From assembly GCF_000164135.1 (NCBI RefSeq), contig NZ_GG770555.1:896129-960128 (forward strand): DNA of 64,000 bases. Direction: 5' to 3'. The position numbers were made by a program, and so were the translations under genes. Positions 27,141-36,389 of the stretch are shown here, piece after piece. Position 1 is the stretch's first letter; each line of letters opens with the position of its first letter. Under the pieces are notes generated by a model. The model was not told the DNA's origin. It was given only the letters and a program-made list of their open reading frames with translations, and ran no database searches. This DNA is from Mycobacterium parascrofulaceum ATCC BAA-614. Lineage in GTDB: Bacteria; Actinomycetota; Actinomycetes; Mycobacteriales; Mycobacteriaceae.

Positions 27141-28670
27141 TTAGTCGGCCAGGCTCGGTTCTGCAGGGTCTCCGACCTTTAGACGCCCGACGTTTCTCAA
27201 GACGTAATCGCCGCTGTGCGGCTTCCGGGTAAGGAGTCGATAAACCAAGGTAGGCCCCGGCCAGTTCGTCGGGATTTCCCCGCTCGAGGTTCGATACCAG
27301 CTCGCACACAGCGCCCACACCGACCTCCGTAGTCGCCTTCTCAAGCGCGTGTTGTAGCGTTGCGCGCTCTCCGCCCTGACATCGATCGCATGACCCGGAT
27401 GAGCAGCCACGGCTTTGATGAGCGTTGCGATGTGACGGACTTGTGACTCGATCATGTAGAGGATCGACCCCGAGCCCACATTCGTGTTGGGACCATAAAG
27501 CAGGAACAGGTTCGGGAACATGGGGACAGTGATGCCCAGATATGCGTACGCCTGGGTCTTCCAACCCTCGGCCAAGGAGACTCCGCGAGAGCCGCGCACG
27601 GACATCGGGGCGAGAAAATCGGTGGCGCGAAACCCGGTTCCGTAGATCACGACATCTGCAGGACGAAACTTTCCATCCACGGTCTTGACACCGTTGTCGC
27701 AGAGCTCTGCGATAGCCTTCGGCACCAACGACACGCGATCACTCGCGATTGCTGGATAGTAATCATTCGAGAACAGCACTCGCTTGCACCCTGGCGCGTC
27801 CGAAGGCATCAATTGCTCGCGCAAAGATGGGCTAGCAACCTGCCGATGTAGGTGGCGGCGCGCGATCGCACCGAGGACGCGTGAGAGGGGCTTCGCGTCG
27901 ACTAGCGTCACAGCGAGCAACTCGAAAATTAGCCATACCGCGAAACGCTCGAGGCGCAGCGCCATCGGCAATAACTCGCTCACCCTGTCGTGAAGGACTC
28001 CATACCTGCTGTCCCACTTCGGCAAGATCCACGGAGCCGTGCGCTGATATAGCGTGACATGCTCCGCCTCCTGGGCGATGTGTGGCACGAATTGGATGGC
28101 ACTAGCTCCTGTGCCGATGACGGCTACTTGCTTGCCGCGAAGCGAAACCGATCGGTCCCAACGCGCCGAATGAAAGCGCGGCCCCTGGAAGGTGTCTGCG
28201 TCGGCAATAACGGGTACGTGGGGCAAGGAGAGCTGACCCACGGCCGAGACGACGACATCGCAGGTTATTGTCTCGTTCGAGTTCGTAACCAGGGTCCAAC
28301 GCCCTGGCTGGTCATCGAAGGTCATTGCGACAACTTCGGTCTGGGTACGCAGATGCGCGGCCAGTCCGCCACTCTCCACGAGTTGTTGGAGGTACTTGAG
28401 TATCTCGGGCTGCTCGGCATATCGCCGTGACCAACGAGGATTGGGCTTGTACGAGAGTGAGTACAACGCTGACGGCACGTCGCAGGCCGCTCCCGGATAG
28501 GTGTTGTCACGCCAAACACCCCCGATGTCTGCAGCCTTTTCCAGGATCGTGAAGTTCGTGAACCCGTCCTTCTTCAGCCGGTGGGCCATCGCAACCCCGG
28601 CGAAGCCGGCCCCGATGATCACGATCGACGGATCGTACGCGCGACAGGCCGTCGCGAAGTTGCTGCTCAT
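27141..28670 (-). CDS. Flavin-containing / Baeyer-Villiger monooxygenase (1 of 3)
   Basis: A 509-residue class B flavoprotein monooxygenase that inserts oxygen next to a ketone or oxygenates a heteroatom using FAD and NADPH. FAD site IVIIGAGFAGVAMAHRL, Baeyer-Villiger fingerprint FQGPRFHSARWD, NADPH site VAVIGTGASAIQFVP and the late IYGTGF motif are all visible. ATG 28670 is chosen because upstream in-frame codons lie in or beside the esterase gene and lack family features; no strong ribosome-binding site is seen. The gene resembles mymA (Rv3083) in type. It is the last gene of the leftward SDR-to-monooxygenase series. Confidence 0.9.
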   Translation of the reverse strand: MSSNFATACRAYDPSIVIIGAGFAGVAMAHRLKKDGFTNFTILEKAADIGGVWRDNTYPGAACDVPSALYSLSYKPNPRWSRRYAEQPEILKYLQQLVESGGLAAHLRTQTEVVAMTFDDQPGRWTLVTNSNETITCDVVVSAVGQLSLPHVPVIADADTFQGPRFHSARWDRSVSLRGKQVAVIGTGASAIQFVPHIAQEAEHVTLYQRTAPWILPKWDSRYGVLHDRVSELLPMALRLERFAVWLIFELLAVTLVDAKPLSRVLGAIARRHLHRQVASPSLREQLMPSDAPGCKRVLFSNDYYPAIASDRVSLVPKAIAELCDNGVKTVDGKFRPADVVIYGTGFRATDFLAPMSVRGSRGVSLAEGWKTQAYAYLGITVPMFPNLFLLYGPNTNVGSGSILYMIESQVRHIATLIKAVAAHPGHAIDVRAESAQRYNTRLRRRLRRSVWALCASWYRTSSGEIPTNWPGPTLVYRLLTRKPHSGDYVLRNVGRLKVGDPAEPSLAD

Positions 28671-28746
28671 GAGGCAGAGACGACTGACTTCACGCTGCGG
28701 CGGTCGAGGTGGTGTAGGTGTAGGAGCATTGCCTGTTCGGACACTT

Positions 28747-29712
28747 TCACCTGACTTCCGAGGCTTCAAGGAAGCGTCCCGCTCGATGAATCGCGTCTCG
28801 GGCTTCGGGAAGAATCCGGAACATAGCCTGGAATACATGGATCTGTCCCCGGTATACCTGGATGTCGACGTGGGATCCAGCTGATTGAAGTCGCTCGGCG
28901 AGACGGCGCGAGTCATCGATCAACATTTCTCTCCCGCCCACCTGAATGAGGATCGGCGGCATCGAGGTGAGGTCCGCGTCAAGCACGCTGAGGCGCGGAT
29001 CTCCGCGATCTGCGCCACCTACGTAGAGGTCAAGAGCGCGCGCCGCTGATTGAGCGGAGGCAAAAGGATCCCGGCGGCGAAGTTCACGCGCTCTGGCAAG
29101 TTCGCACCTGAGATCCAGGACGGGAGACATCAGCAGCATCGCATCAGGGAGCGGCAATCCAACTGCACGAGCGCCCAAGGCCGTGGCCATCGTGAGCTGA
29201 CCGCCCGCTGAATCGCCGGCAACCGCGACGGTGCGCTGACAAGAACCCGGGGACCCTCCGCTGGTAAGCCAGCGATACGCATTCAGCGCATCGTCCGCGG
29301 CTGCGGGATAGGGATACCGCGGGGCAAGACGATACTTCACTGCGAAGATGGGGCGCCCGCTCGCCGAGGCGAGTTCACCAAGAAGACCGCGGTGCGTCTC
29401 CGGCGAGCACATAGAATAGGCGCCGCCGTGGATGTACAGCAAAGGGTTGGCATGCGGATTAATGGCAGGCGTGGTGATCCAGTCCCCACGAACCGGGCCT
29501 CCGGCGAATACAGTGTCAACCTTGCGCACTGTGACGCCGCGCCGAGGCCGTGAGGCTACGAGCGCTGTTCGAAGCACGCGATCCATCACCGCAAGTCCGT
29601 AGGCGTTTGATGGCATCAGCTGCGCCAGTGGCCGCAGCGTGGTTCGCGAGGACATCGCGACGAGATGACTGGCAAGACTGGGCTGCCAGTCAGGGGCATC
29701 CATTCTGGTCAC
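28747..29712 (-). CDS. Alpha/beta hydrolase, hormone-sensitive-lipase family (LipR-like esterase)
   Basis: A 321-residue esterase. The oxyanion motif is LLYIHGGAYSMCSPETHRG, the nucleophile elbow GDSAGG, with Asp in the VGGREMLIDDS region and His in YRGQIHVFQAM completing the triad. It should hydrolyse small esters or lactones, including products of Baeyer-Villiger oxidation by the neighbouring enzymes. GTG 29712 overlaps the stop of monooxygenase 2 as GTGA; ATG 29703 is an alternative. A monooxygenase beside an HSL-type hydrolase recalls mymA-lipR of M. tuberculosis. Confidence 0.88.
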   Translation of the reverse strand: MTRMDAPDWQPSLASHLVAMSSRTTLRPLAQLMPSNAYGLAVMDRVLRTALVASRPRRGVTVRKVDTVFAGGPVRGDWITTPAINPHANPLLYIHGGAYSMCSPETHRGLLGELASASGRPIFAVKYRLAPRYPYPAAADDALNAYRWLTSGGSPGSCQRTVAVAGDSAGGQLTMATALGARAVGLPLPDAMLLMSPVLDLRCELARARELRRRDPFASAQSAARALDLYVGGADRGDPRLSVLDADLTSMPPILIQVGGREMLIDDSRRLAERLQSAGSHVDIQVYRGQIHVFQAMFRILPEARDAIHRAGRFLEASEVR

Positions 29713-31226
29713 CGGGGACACACCTCTTCGGGCCGATTCTCGAATCGGTAGTCCGAGAGGCGAAAGGTGCGGCTCCGCCAATAGGTCTCCAGAGTCGTTG
29801 ATGGACGGAGTGGAACGTCACCGTGCCTGTCGAAGTAGTAGCTGTTGGCACTGGAACAGCTCGGCTGCCAGAAAACCTGTCTGTGACGCCGCCTTAGCAC
29901 TTCGGCGAAATAACGGTCGTTCGCCTCCTTCTTGACCTCCACCCAGTTAGCACCCAGCGCCCGCGCGCGACGAAGACACCGGACGATGTGCCGACTCTGC
30001 GCCTCGATGAGCGTGAAGTACGAGGAACCGTTGTAGCCGTACGGGCCGAAGATGTTGAAATGATTCGGAAATCCCGGGACGCTCACCCCTTCGAAGGCCT
30101 GCAGTCGATGCTCGCCCCACCATGTAGCCTGCTCCAGCCCGCCGCGTCCCTTCAATACGTAAGTAGGCATGTTGCCCGACTCCATCACTTTGAAGCCGGT
30201 GGCCAGGATCAAGACGTCAATGGGATGAGCTTTGCCGTCTCGAGTATGGACGGATGCATGGTCGATATGGGTTATGCCGCTCGTCTCGAGCGAAACGTTG
30301 GACCGGTTGTAGGTTGCGAGATAGGAATTGTGGAAGCTGGGTCGTTTACAGCCCAACGAGTAGCGCGGAATGAGTTGTTCTCTCGTCGTCGGGTCATGGA
30401 CCTCACGCCGCATGTACCGCTTTGCGGCGCTCTCCATGACATCGGCGAACGGTATCACCGTATGAAAGTGAGCGGCGATTGGGAAAGTGATTTCCACGAA
30501 CGCCTGGCTGGCGGTCCGGGTCGCCAATTGTGCCCCCGGCAGGAAATGTAGAAGCCTTCCACCCCACGTCGGTATGGGGAAGTCTGGCTTCGGCAGACAA
30601 TAAATTGGAGTTCGCTGAAATACCGTCAGACTCTCTGCTTTCTTTGCGACTTCGGGTATCAGTTGCACCGCCGATGCACCGGTACCGATTACTGCAACCC
30701 TCTTCCCGCTGAGATCTTTGGCATTGTCCCATCTAGCCGTGTGGAGCGTAACGCCGGCGAAATCTCGCACCCCCTTGATTTCAGGCCACTTTGGCCGACT
30801 GAGAACGCCGGAGCAATTTATCACGAAGCGTGCCGTGAACTCCTCACCATTGGCACTGGTCAAATGCCACCGTGTTGCGTTCTCGTCGAAACAAGCCTCG
30901 GTAATGGTTGTGTTGAAACGAATATGGTCCCAGAGCCGATACTTTTCAACACATCGCTCGGCATAGGCTTTGAGCTCATTGCCGTGGGCGTACGTGCGCG
31001 ACCAAGAGGGCCGCATTTCGTATGAGAATTGATAACTGAACGACGGTATATCGACAGCGATACCCGGGTAGGTGTTCCAGTGCCACGTACCACCTACGCC
31101 ATCGGCGTCATCAACCATCAAGAAGTCGGTAAATCCCGCCTTCATCAAGCTAATGCCAGACCCGATGCCGGAAAATCCAGCTCCTATGATAATTATCTCG
31201 TAATTACGGTCGGACTTGCGATCCAT
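29709..31226 (-). CDS. Flavin-containing / Baeyer-Villiger monooxygenase (2 of 3)
   Basis: A 505-residue class B flavoprotein monooxygenase: IIIIGAGFSGIGSGISLM for FAD, GGTWHWNTYPGIAVDIPS, fingerprint FAGVTLHTARWD, and VAVIGTGASAVQLIPEV for NADPH. The sequence HWNTYPG, rather than RDNTYPG of the other two copies, shows it is a distinct paralog and not a recent duplicate. The ATG at 31226 follows AGGA. It overlaps the downstream esterase by four bases, so monooxygenase and esterase are produced together. Confidence 0.9.
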   Translation of the reverse strand: MDRKSDRNYEIIIIGAGFSGIGSGISLMKAGFTDFLMVDDADGVGGTWHWNTYPGIAVDIPSFSYQFSYEMRPSWSRTYAHGNELKAYAERCVEKYRLWDHIRFNTTITEACFDENATRWHLTSANGEEFTARFVINCSGVLSRPKWPEIKGVRDFAGVTLHTARWDNAKDLSGKRVAVIGTGASAVQLIPEVAKKAESLTVFQRTPIYCLPKPDFPIPTWGGRLLHFLPGAQLATRTASQAFVEITFPIAAHFHTVIPFADVMESAAKRYMRREVHDPTTREQLIPRYSLGCKRPSFHNSYLATYNRSNVSLETSGITHIDHASVHTRDGKAHPIDVLILATGFKVMESGNMPTYVLKGRGGLEQATWWGEHRLQAFEGVSVPGFPNHFNIFGPYGYNGSSYFTLIEAQSRHIVRCLRRARALGANWVEVKKEANDRYFAEVLRRRHRQVFWQPSCSSANSYYFDRHGDVPLRPSTTLETYWRSRTFRLSDYRFENRPEEVCPR

Positions 31227-31270
31227 TCCTGTATTTCACCGTTCTGACGGTCAGCCTTGCAAACTTGTAT

Positions 31271-32764
31271 TCAGAGTGATTGCGTCAGCTCGACGTGTGT
31301 ATCGTCGCGCCGGGTTATCACGTAATCATGAGGATCCAAGCGGGATAGTTCTCTCATAAACTGGGTCGCGAAACCTGGGTACATCGTGCCGTTGTAGCCG
31401 TCCTCGGTCAAATACCAACTGCTGCACCCCGAATTCCAAGTCGTTCGTCGAAGGCGGCGCTGAATTTCGGAGTGATAGCGGTCCTGACGATCCTCCCTCA
31501 CATCCAAAGTGCCGATGTCATTTTGCTGAAGGAGCTTGATCGCCTTGACTATATAGTCAATTGCAGCCTCCATATATACGAGCGCCGAGTTGTGGCCTGG
31601 CCCCGAATTCGGTCCGAAAGTGAAGAATAAGTTCGGATACCCGGCCACGCTCACGCTCTTGAAGGCAAATGTCCCCTGAGACCATTCATCGCCGAGCTTC
31701 CGACCGCCGAGGCCGCTAATCGGGAACGGGGTGCCACGTTTGGCCACATCGAAGCCAGTGGCAAATACGATACAGTCCACTTCGTGCTCGACACCGTCGG
31801 CGGTCCGAACACCGTTGGGTGACAATGTGGCGATCGGCCAGCTGATCAGCTTGCAGTTATCCGCCTGTAGCGCAGGGTAATAATCACTGGTCATGAGCAT
31901 GCGCTTGCATCCAGGCCTGAAATGGGGCGTCAACTGACGTCTCAACCAGGAGTCTTTCACCTGCCGACGGAGATGAGCCTTGGCCGCCAGCTGTATCGCG
32001 GACGTCGCGGCGGTGTTCCAGACCATACCCACTGCCATCACTTCGTGGGCCCAAAACCACGCGTCGCGGAGCGCTTGTTCGCTCACCGGCAGGTGTGTGA
32101 AGGTCGAACGCGCCCAGGCCGGATGCCTGAAGTTCACCCTGGGCAACACCCAGCCGGGCGTTCTCTGGAAGACTTTGACCGAGGCAGCCGACTTTACGAG
32201 CTCGGGAATGATCTGAACCGCGCTCGCGCCTGTCCCGATGACTGCAACCCTCTTACCGCCGAGATCGTAGCCATGGTCCCATCGAGCGCTGTGGATCTTT
32301 TTTCCACCGTACGAGTCAATACCCCGAATATCGGGAAAGCTGGCGTTGGCAAGTGGTCCACTGGCCATCACAACTGACCGGGTGTGATACCGCTTTCCAT
32401 CTGCCGTGTCGGCCATCCAGATGCCGGCACTCTCATCGAATTCCAAGGCAGTCACGTCGGTATCAAACTGGATGAACCGGGCAAGATCGTACTTGGCGAC
32501 CATATCGTCGATATATTCGAGGATCTCAGCGCTCCCCGAGTAGGTACGAGTCCAGCCCGGATTCGGCTCGAACGAGTAGGAGTAGAGAAGCGAGGGAATA
32601 TCGCAGGCCGCACCGGGATAAGTATTGTCTCGCCAGGTGCCTCCGACGCGATCTGACCGTTCCAGGATGACCAAGTCATCCGTGCCCTCTTGAAGCAGTC
32701 TGATCGCCGCACCGATACCTGCGAACCCGGCGCCGACGATCAACGTCGTCGTGGTGCCTGTCAT
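31271..32764 (-). CDS. Flavin-containing / Baeyer-Villiger monooxygenase (3 of 3)
   Basis: A 497-residue enzyme with LIVGAGFAGIGAAIRLL for FAD, GGTWRDNTYPGAACDIPS, YGGKKIHSARWDHGYDLGG in place of the fingerprint region (the leading Phe is Tyr) and VAVIGTGASAVQIIPEL for NADPH. ATG 32764 overlaps the stop of the upstream diiron-like gene as ATGA. The three monooxygenases share a leftward series that also encodes an SDR and an esterase, a set able to turn an alcohol into a ketone, then an ester, then cleave it. Specific substrates are unknown. Confidence 0.9.
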   Translation of the reverse strand: MTGTTTTLIVGAGFAGIGAAIRLLQEGTDDLVILERSDRVGGTWRDNTYPGAACDIPSLLYSYSFEPNPGWTRTYSGSAEILEYIDDMVAKYDLARFIQFDTDVTALEFDESAGIWMADTADGKRYHTRSVVMASGPLANASFPDIRGIDSYGGKKIHSARWDHGYDLGGKRVAVIGTGASAVQIIPELVKSAASVKVFQRTPGWVLPRVNFRHPAWARSTFTHLPVSEQALRDAWFWAHEVMAVGMVWNTAATSAIQLAAKAHLRRQVKDSWLRRQLTPHFRPGCKRMLMTSDYYPALQADNCKLISWPIATLSPNGVRTADGVEHEVDCIVFATGFDVAKRGTPFPISGLGGRKLGDEWSQGTFAFKSVSVAGYPNLFFTFGPNSGPGHNSALVYMEAAIDYIVKAIKLLQQNDIGTLDVREDRQDRYHSEIQRRLRRTTWNSGCSSWYLTEDGYNGTMYPGFATQFMRELSRLDPHDYVITRRDDTHVELTQSL

Positions 32765-33684
32765 TTGGCAACCGGTTCGTAGGTCAGTTCGTCCGTCCAG
32801 GATGGCGGCCGACCGAAAATCTGAACAGGGAAAACATCGATCGCATTGCCAAGGCGCTGAGACACGAAGTGCAGAGGCTGGGACCGCTTGATGGACGACG
32901 ACATGTGCGCCTTCAAGATGTGATAGCCGGGCACCCTCCGCGTATGCTCACTGCGATCGCCGACATTGGCATACCGCGTCACTGCGTTGTATAACTTCTC
33001 CTCGGACAGACCCATAGCGTTGAGATTCATCAACATGCGCGTCAGGAGCGGGATATACAGCAAAGCGCCGGTGAGAATTCGCGGGTCGACAAGAGCACCC
33101 GCAGTTTGAATGGCGTGGATTCGCATCGGGCTGGCGCCCAGGTCATTCAAGACCTGGAAGCCAACCGCGAGATGCCTTGATTCGTCGCTGTTGACCTTGT
33201 TGAACACCTCCCCGCACACAGGGTCGTCAACCTCATCGAGGAGAAACTTCAGCAGCGCTCCATCGAGCGCAGTCTCCAGTGCCGGAATCGCGGCCCCGAT
33301 GACGGTCAGGGGCAGGGCTTCCGCATAACGGTCCAGCCATTCGATGACCAGCCGAATATTCTTGTTCGGGACCGGTTTCTCGCCTTCCTCGAGCATGCCC
33401 CAGCGACGCATCAAGGCAAGTTCGGCATTGGCGTGACGCTGCTCCTCGGCGTGAAAGTAACGGTAAATGTCTCCGAGCGCTTCGAATGGCGCCTTTGGAG
33501 CCATCGCGGCGAAGGCACGTGCTCCAACATGCTCAATCCACACCACGTCGGACATGAATTGCTTGAGTTTGGGACGCTGTTCATCGGTGATCAGTTCCGC
33601 GCCAGGGGCGTTCCAATCGATATCGGCAAGAGCCCATTGCTTGTTTTTGATTGTCTCGAGCATGTCACTGTATGCGAAAGCCAT
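32761..33684 (-). CDS. Ferritin-like diiron protein
   Basis: A 307-residue helical protein with paired carboxylate/His motifs: WIEHVGARAFAAMA, YFHAEEQRHANAE, ALETALDGALLKF and NKVNSDESRHLAVGF, the E...ExxH...E...(D/E)ExxH spacing of diiron oxidases and oxygenases. ATG 33684 follows GGAGCAGGG and lies 14 bases after the SDR stop; its own stop overlaps the monooxygenase 3 start. A redox or oxygenase role alongside the flavoenzymes is likely. Fatty acyl desaturase, N-oxygenase or hydroxylase are the possibilities; the family is not well assigned. Confidence 0.72.
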   Translation of the reverse strand: MAFAYSDMLETIKNKQWALADIDWNAPGAELITDEQRPKLKQFMSDVVWIEHVGARAFAAMAPKAPFEALGDIYRYFHAEEQRHANAELALMRRWGMLEEGEKPVPNKNIRLVIEWLDRYAEALPLTVIGAAIPALETALDGALLKFLLDEVDDPVCGEVFNKVNSDESRHLAVGFQVLNDLGASPMRIHAIQTAGALVDPRILTGALLYIPLLTRMLMNLNAMGLSEEKLYNAVTRYANVGDRSEHTRRVPGYHILKAHMSSSIKRSQPLHFVSQRLGNAIDVFPVQIFGRPPSWTDELTYEPVAK

Positions 33685-33697
33685 TTTCCCTGCTCCT

Positions 33698-34552
33698 CTA
33701 CTCGGCTGAATCGTTCCATGAGGCCATGCGCTCCACGAGGCCCAGCGTGCGAGTAAAGGGGCCGGGTAGGGCTCTCTTGAGTTGCCACAAGACTTTGGCA
33801 TCGAGTTGGGGTACTACATAAATTTGTCCGCGATCGTGCGCGTTCAACGTCGTTCGAGCAACGTGCTGTGGCGAAATGCCGGTCCATTTCATCAGGTTGG
33901 CCGCGAGTCTTGCAGCCGCCTCGTCGATTTGAGGATTGTTGACGATGTTCGTCTTCACGAAGGTGGGGCAAAGCACTGTGACGTTGATGTCAGTACCGCT
34001 CAGTTCGGCCGCCAATGTCTCCGACAGAGCGAGCACCCCGGCCTTGCTCACGTTGTAAGCCGCCATCCGAGGGGCCGAGCCAAAGCTCGCTGCCGACGCC
34101 ACATTGATGACTCCGCCATGCCCATTGCTGCGGAGCCGAGGCACAAAAGTCTCGCAGCCGTAGATAACGCCCCAGAGGTTGACAGAAATCGCCGCGTTCC
34201 AGTCCTCGATCGACGTCGCGCCGATGCGGTTGCCGCCCGCACCGATTCCGGCGTTGTTGATGACGAGGCTCGCAGCCTTCTCGAACCAGTCTTCGCTCAC
34301 ATCAGCGAGGTTGCGGACCTGCTCAAGATCGGTGACATCGCATGCGATGTCGAAGCCCTCGCCGCCAGCCTGCCTCACCAACTCTGCCGACTCTTTTGCA
34401 GTGACGGGATCTTTGTCGGCGCACACCACGCGTCCACCTCGGCGCGCAAGCTCCACGGCGAATGCGCGGCCGATACCGCTTCCTGCGCCCGTGACGACTG
34501 CATCGGCGCGGTGCGTTCTGCCTGGTGCGCCGCCGAAGGGCAGCAATCTCAT
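33698..34552 (-). CDS. Short-chain dehydrogenase/reductase
   Basis: A 284-residue classical SDR. Cofactor loop VVTGAGSGIGRAFAVELARRG, acidic CDVTDLEQV, NNAGIGAGG, catalytic Ser in NVASAASFGS and YNVSK (Tyr and Lys). The cofactor may be NAD because an Asp follows the second strand (VVCADKDPV). It is the first gene of the leftward monooxygenase operon and diverges from a TetR gene across 128 bases. SDRs occur beside cyp136 (Rv3057c) and mymA (SadH), so conversion of an alcohol to the ketone used by the monooxygenases is a reasonable inference. Confidence 0.9.
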   Translation of the reverse strand: MRLLPFGGAPGRTHRADAVVTGAGSGIGRAFAVELARRGGRVVCADKDPVTAKESAELVRQAGGEGFDIACDVTDLEQVRNLADVSEDWFEKAASLVINNAGIGAGGNRIGATSIEDWNAAISVNLWGVIYGCETFVPRLRSNGHGGVINVASAASFGSAPRMAAYNVSKAGVLALSETLAAELSGTDINVTVLCPTFVKTNIVNNPQIDEAAARLAANLMKWTGISPQHVARTTLNAHDRGQIYVVPQLDAKVLWQLKRALPGPFTRTLGLVERMASWNDSAE

Positions 34553-34636
34553 CCGTCTGCCTTTCGGGTCGCGACATGGACGTCTGCTGTGGGGAAACTC
34601 TCATCTGGGGGCACCAGCCACCATTGGTGTCGCATG

Positions 34637-34651
34637 CCACCAGTTTGGTGG
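34637..34651. promoter_or_regulatory. Palindrome in the SDR-TetR divergent promoter region
   Basis: CCACCA-GTT-TGGTGG is a perfect inverted repeat of six bases per arm, 30 bases before the TetR start. A second shorter symmetry, CTTG-T-CAAG, lies at about 34664-34672. Either could be the operator of the adjacent TetR regulator. Confidence 0.45.
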
Positions 34652-34680
34652 TGGAACGAGCACCTTGTCAAGATGGAGAG

Positions 34681-35313
34681 GTGCGGTCGAGAAACAAGCG
34701 CTGGGGTGGTCGGACCGGGGCCGAGCGTCGTGCCGAGCGACGGCAGCAATTGATCGAGGCCGCAACCGAGATTTGGAGTGAGAGCGGTTGGGCCGCGGTC
34801 ACTATGCGCGGCGTATGCGCCCGCACAGGGCTGAACGATCGATACTTCTACGAGGGCTTCAAGACGCGCGATGAGCTGCTCGTTGCTGCGTGGGATGGCG
34901 TCCGCAATGACATGCTCGGCGAGGTCGCCGCGCTCTTCAACGAGCGTGCGAATCGGCCGCCGATCGAAACCATCACCGCGGCGATCACCATCGTGGTCGA
35001 CCGGATCGCACGCGATCCCGGCCGGGCACGCATCCTCCTCGCTCAGCATGTCGGTAGCTCACCGCTACAAGACCGCCGCGCCGTGGCGCTACAGGAAGCA
35101 ACGCAGTTGGTCGTTGAGGCAAGCCGGCCACACCTCCGACAAGATGCCGACGAGATAGCCCTTCGCATGGACACCCTGATCGCTGTCGGGGGATTCGTCG
35201 AAGTCATCACCGCCTGGCACTCCGGTTTGCTTGCGGTGACCGAGAAAGAAGTGGTCGCGCACACCAGCAGACTTGCTGAAACCCTGGCTCAACGCTATGT
35301 CATCAGCGACTGA
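34681..35313 (+). CDS. TetR-family transcriptional regulator
   Basis: A 210-residue regulator. The N-terminal DNA-binding domain reads RRQQLIEAATEIWSESGWAAVTMRGVCARTGLNDRYFYEGFKTRDELL, a typical TetR helix-turn-helix with YFYEGF; the rest is a helical ligand domain. GTG 34681 gives a basic N-terminus (RSRNKRWGGRTGAERRAERR); a GGAG lies three bases upstream. The frame is open further 5' inside the SDR gene region. Divergent from the SDR operon, which it most likely represses until an acyl or terpenoid effector binds. Confidence 0.88.
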   Translation: MRSRNKRWGGRTGAERRAERRQQLIEAATEIWSESGWAAVTMRGVCARTGLNDRYFYEGFKTRDELLVAAWDGVRNDMLGEVAALFNERANRPPIETITAAITIVVDRIARDPGRARILLAQHVGSSPLQDRRAVALQEATQLVVEASRPHLRQDADEIALRMDTLIAVGGFVEVITAWHSGLLAVTEKEVVAHTSRLAETLAQRYVISD

Positions 35314-35441
35314 TCGAGGCTCACAACAGGGCCAGCCAGCCCCGTGGCGATCGCTGCGAACCGCATTTGCGGGTCCGACCGCCACCTTCACCGGCCACCG
35401 AGCACCGAATCCGTGAGTCGACCGACGCGTCGCACCCTGTT

Positions 35442-35488
35442 CGGAAGGAGCGACGCAGGAACGGTGCTCCTGCGTCGCCGCACTTCCG
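35442..35488. terminator. Bidirectional hairpin terminator between convergent genes
   Basis: An 11-base perfect stem, GCGACGCAGGA/TCCTGCGTCGC (35450-35460 with 35468-35478), carries a seven-base loop. An outer stem CGGAAG/CTTCCG extends it. It sits between the converging ends of the TetR gene (35313) and the metal-hydrolase gene (35497). No T tract follows, as is common in mycobacteria. Confidence 0.8.
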
Positions 35489-35496
35489 CATCTTTG

Positions 35497-36366
35497 CTAT
35501 CCCGACGAAGCGATAACTCGCTGTGAACCGTCTTGGTCGAACAGTTCTTTGCTCCAATGCTCCAGGACCGCGGCGCTGTCCCAATCATCAGGATGGAAAC
35601 CCGGGCGATTGTAGGAACGGAAACGCCGCAGCGCATCGGCGGTGAACATCGGGGTGCGACTGAAGCGGTACAGACTGCGCACCAACGTGACCGGGTTATA
35701 TGAGGCTTTGTCAGCGGCCATGGACAGGGCAGTCTGCAGAATGAGTTCGCCGAACAGAATTACTGAAGCGATCCGCATGCCGCGTACACGGGTGCGCTCG
35801 GTTCCTCCCACGAGCCGATAGACATCGAAGGCAACCGCTTTGTGCTCCGACTCCTCGAAGGCATGCCACAGCAGAATCGGTCGAACCTCTGTCTGTCCGA
35901 TGAGCTTCTGGGCGTCTTCGCTGGTAAGAATGATTTCTGCCAGCGTAGCGGTGTAGTGCTCCAACGCGGAGGTCATGGACAGCCGCATTTCCGGCGAAAA
36001 GCGCCGTTCCAATCGCTTGATCAGGCGTGCGACATGACGGTCGATTCGCGCCGTCGGATACCCCATGACCTGGAGTCGCTCGTTGAGGAGACGATGCTGG
36101 TGTCGATGTGTGGCCTCTTGTCCGATGAAACCCTTGACCGCTGTATCCAATTGGGGATCGTCGATGGAGCTCTGGAAGTTCCTGACCGATCGGATGAAGA
36201 AATCCTCGCCTTCCGGGAACGTCGCAGAAAGCACCGAGATGAAATGGCTCATCACCAGGTCGCCATCCACGAAGTGTTGCCGCTTCGTGGAGGTCGGCAT
36301 CGGAAAACGAACACGCCTGGGTTTTGGCAGCACGCGGGTCCTGGTCCGGGCTTGATCTTCCGACAC
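35497..36366 (-). CDS. Predicted metal-dependent hydrolase-type (ferritin-like) protein
   Basis: A 289-residue protein of the family annotated as predicted metal-dependent hydrolase. Metal-binding candidates are GQEATHRHQHRLLNERL and LWHAFEESEHKAVAFDVY, ExxH motifs in long helices, with FVDGDLVMSHFISVLSATFPEGEDFFIRSVR near the start. GTG 36366 follows GAGGAAGG; 52 codons of open frame upstream overlap the divergent regulator region. Proteins of this type accompany acyl-CoA and steroid genes in mycobacteria, but no reaction is known. It is divergent from a second TetR gene with a clear palindrome between them. Confidence 0.75.
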   Translation of the reverse strand: MSEDQARTRTRVLPKPRRVRFPMPTSTKRQHFVDGDLVMSHFISVLSATFPEGEDFFIRSVRNFQSSIDDPQLDTAVKGFIGQEATHRHQHRLLNERLQVMGYPTARIDRHVARLIKRLERRFSPEMRLSMTSALEHYTATLAEIILTSEDAQKLIGQTEVRPILLWHAFEESEHKAVAFDVYRLVGGTERTRVRGMRIASVILFGELILQTALSMAADKASYNPVTLVRSLYRFSRTPMFTADALRRFRSYNRPGFHPDDWDSAAVLEHWSKELFDQDGSQRVIASSG

Positions 36367-36389
36367 TGGAGGTCCTTCCTCGAAGTTGG

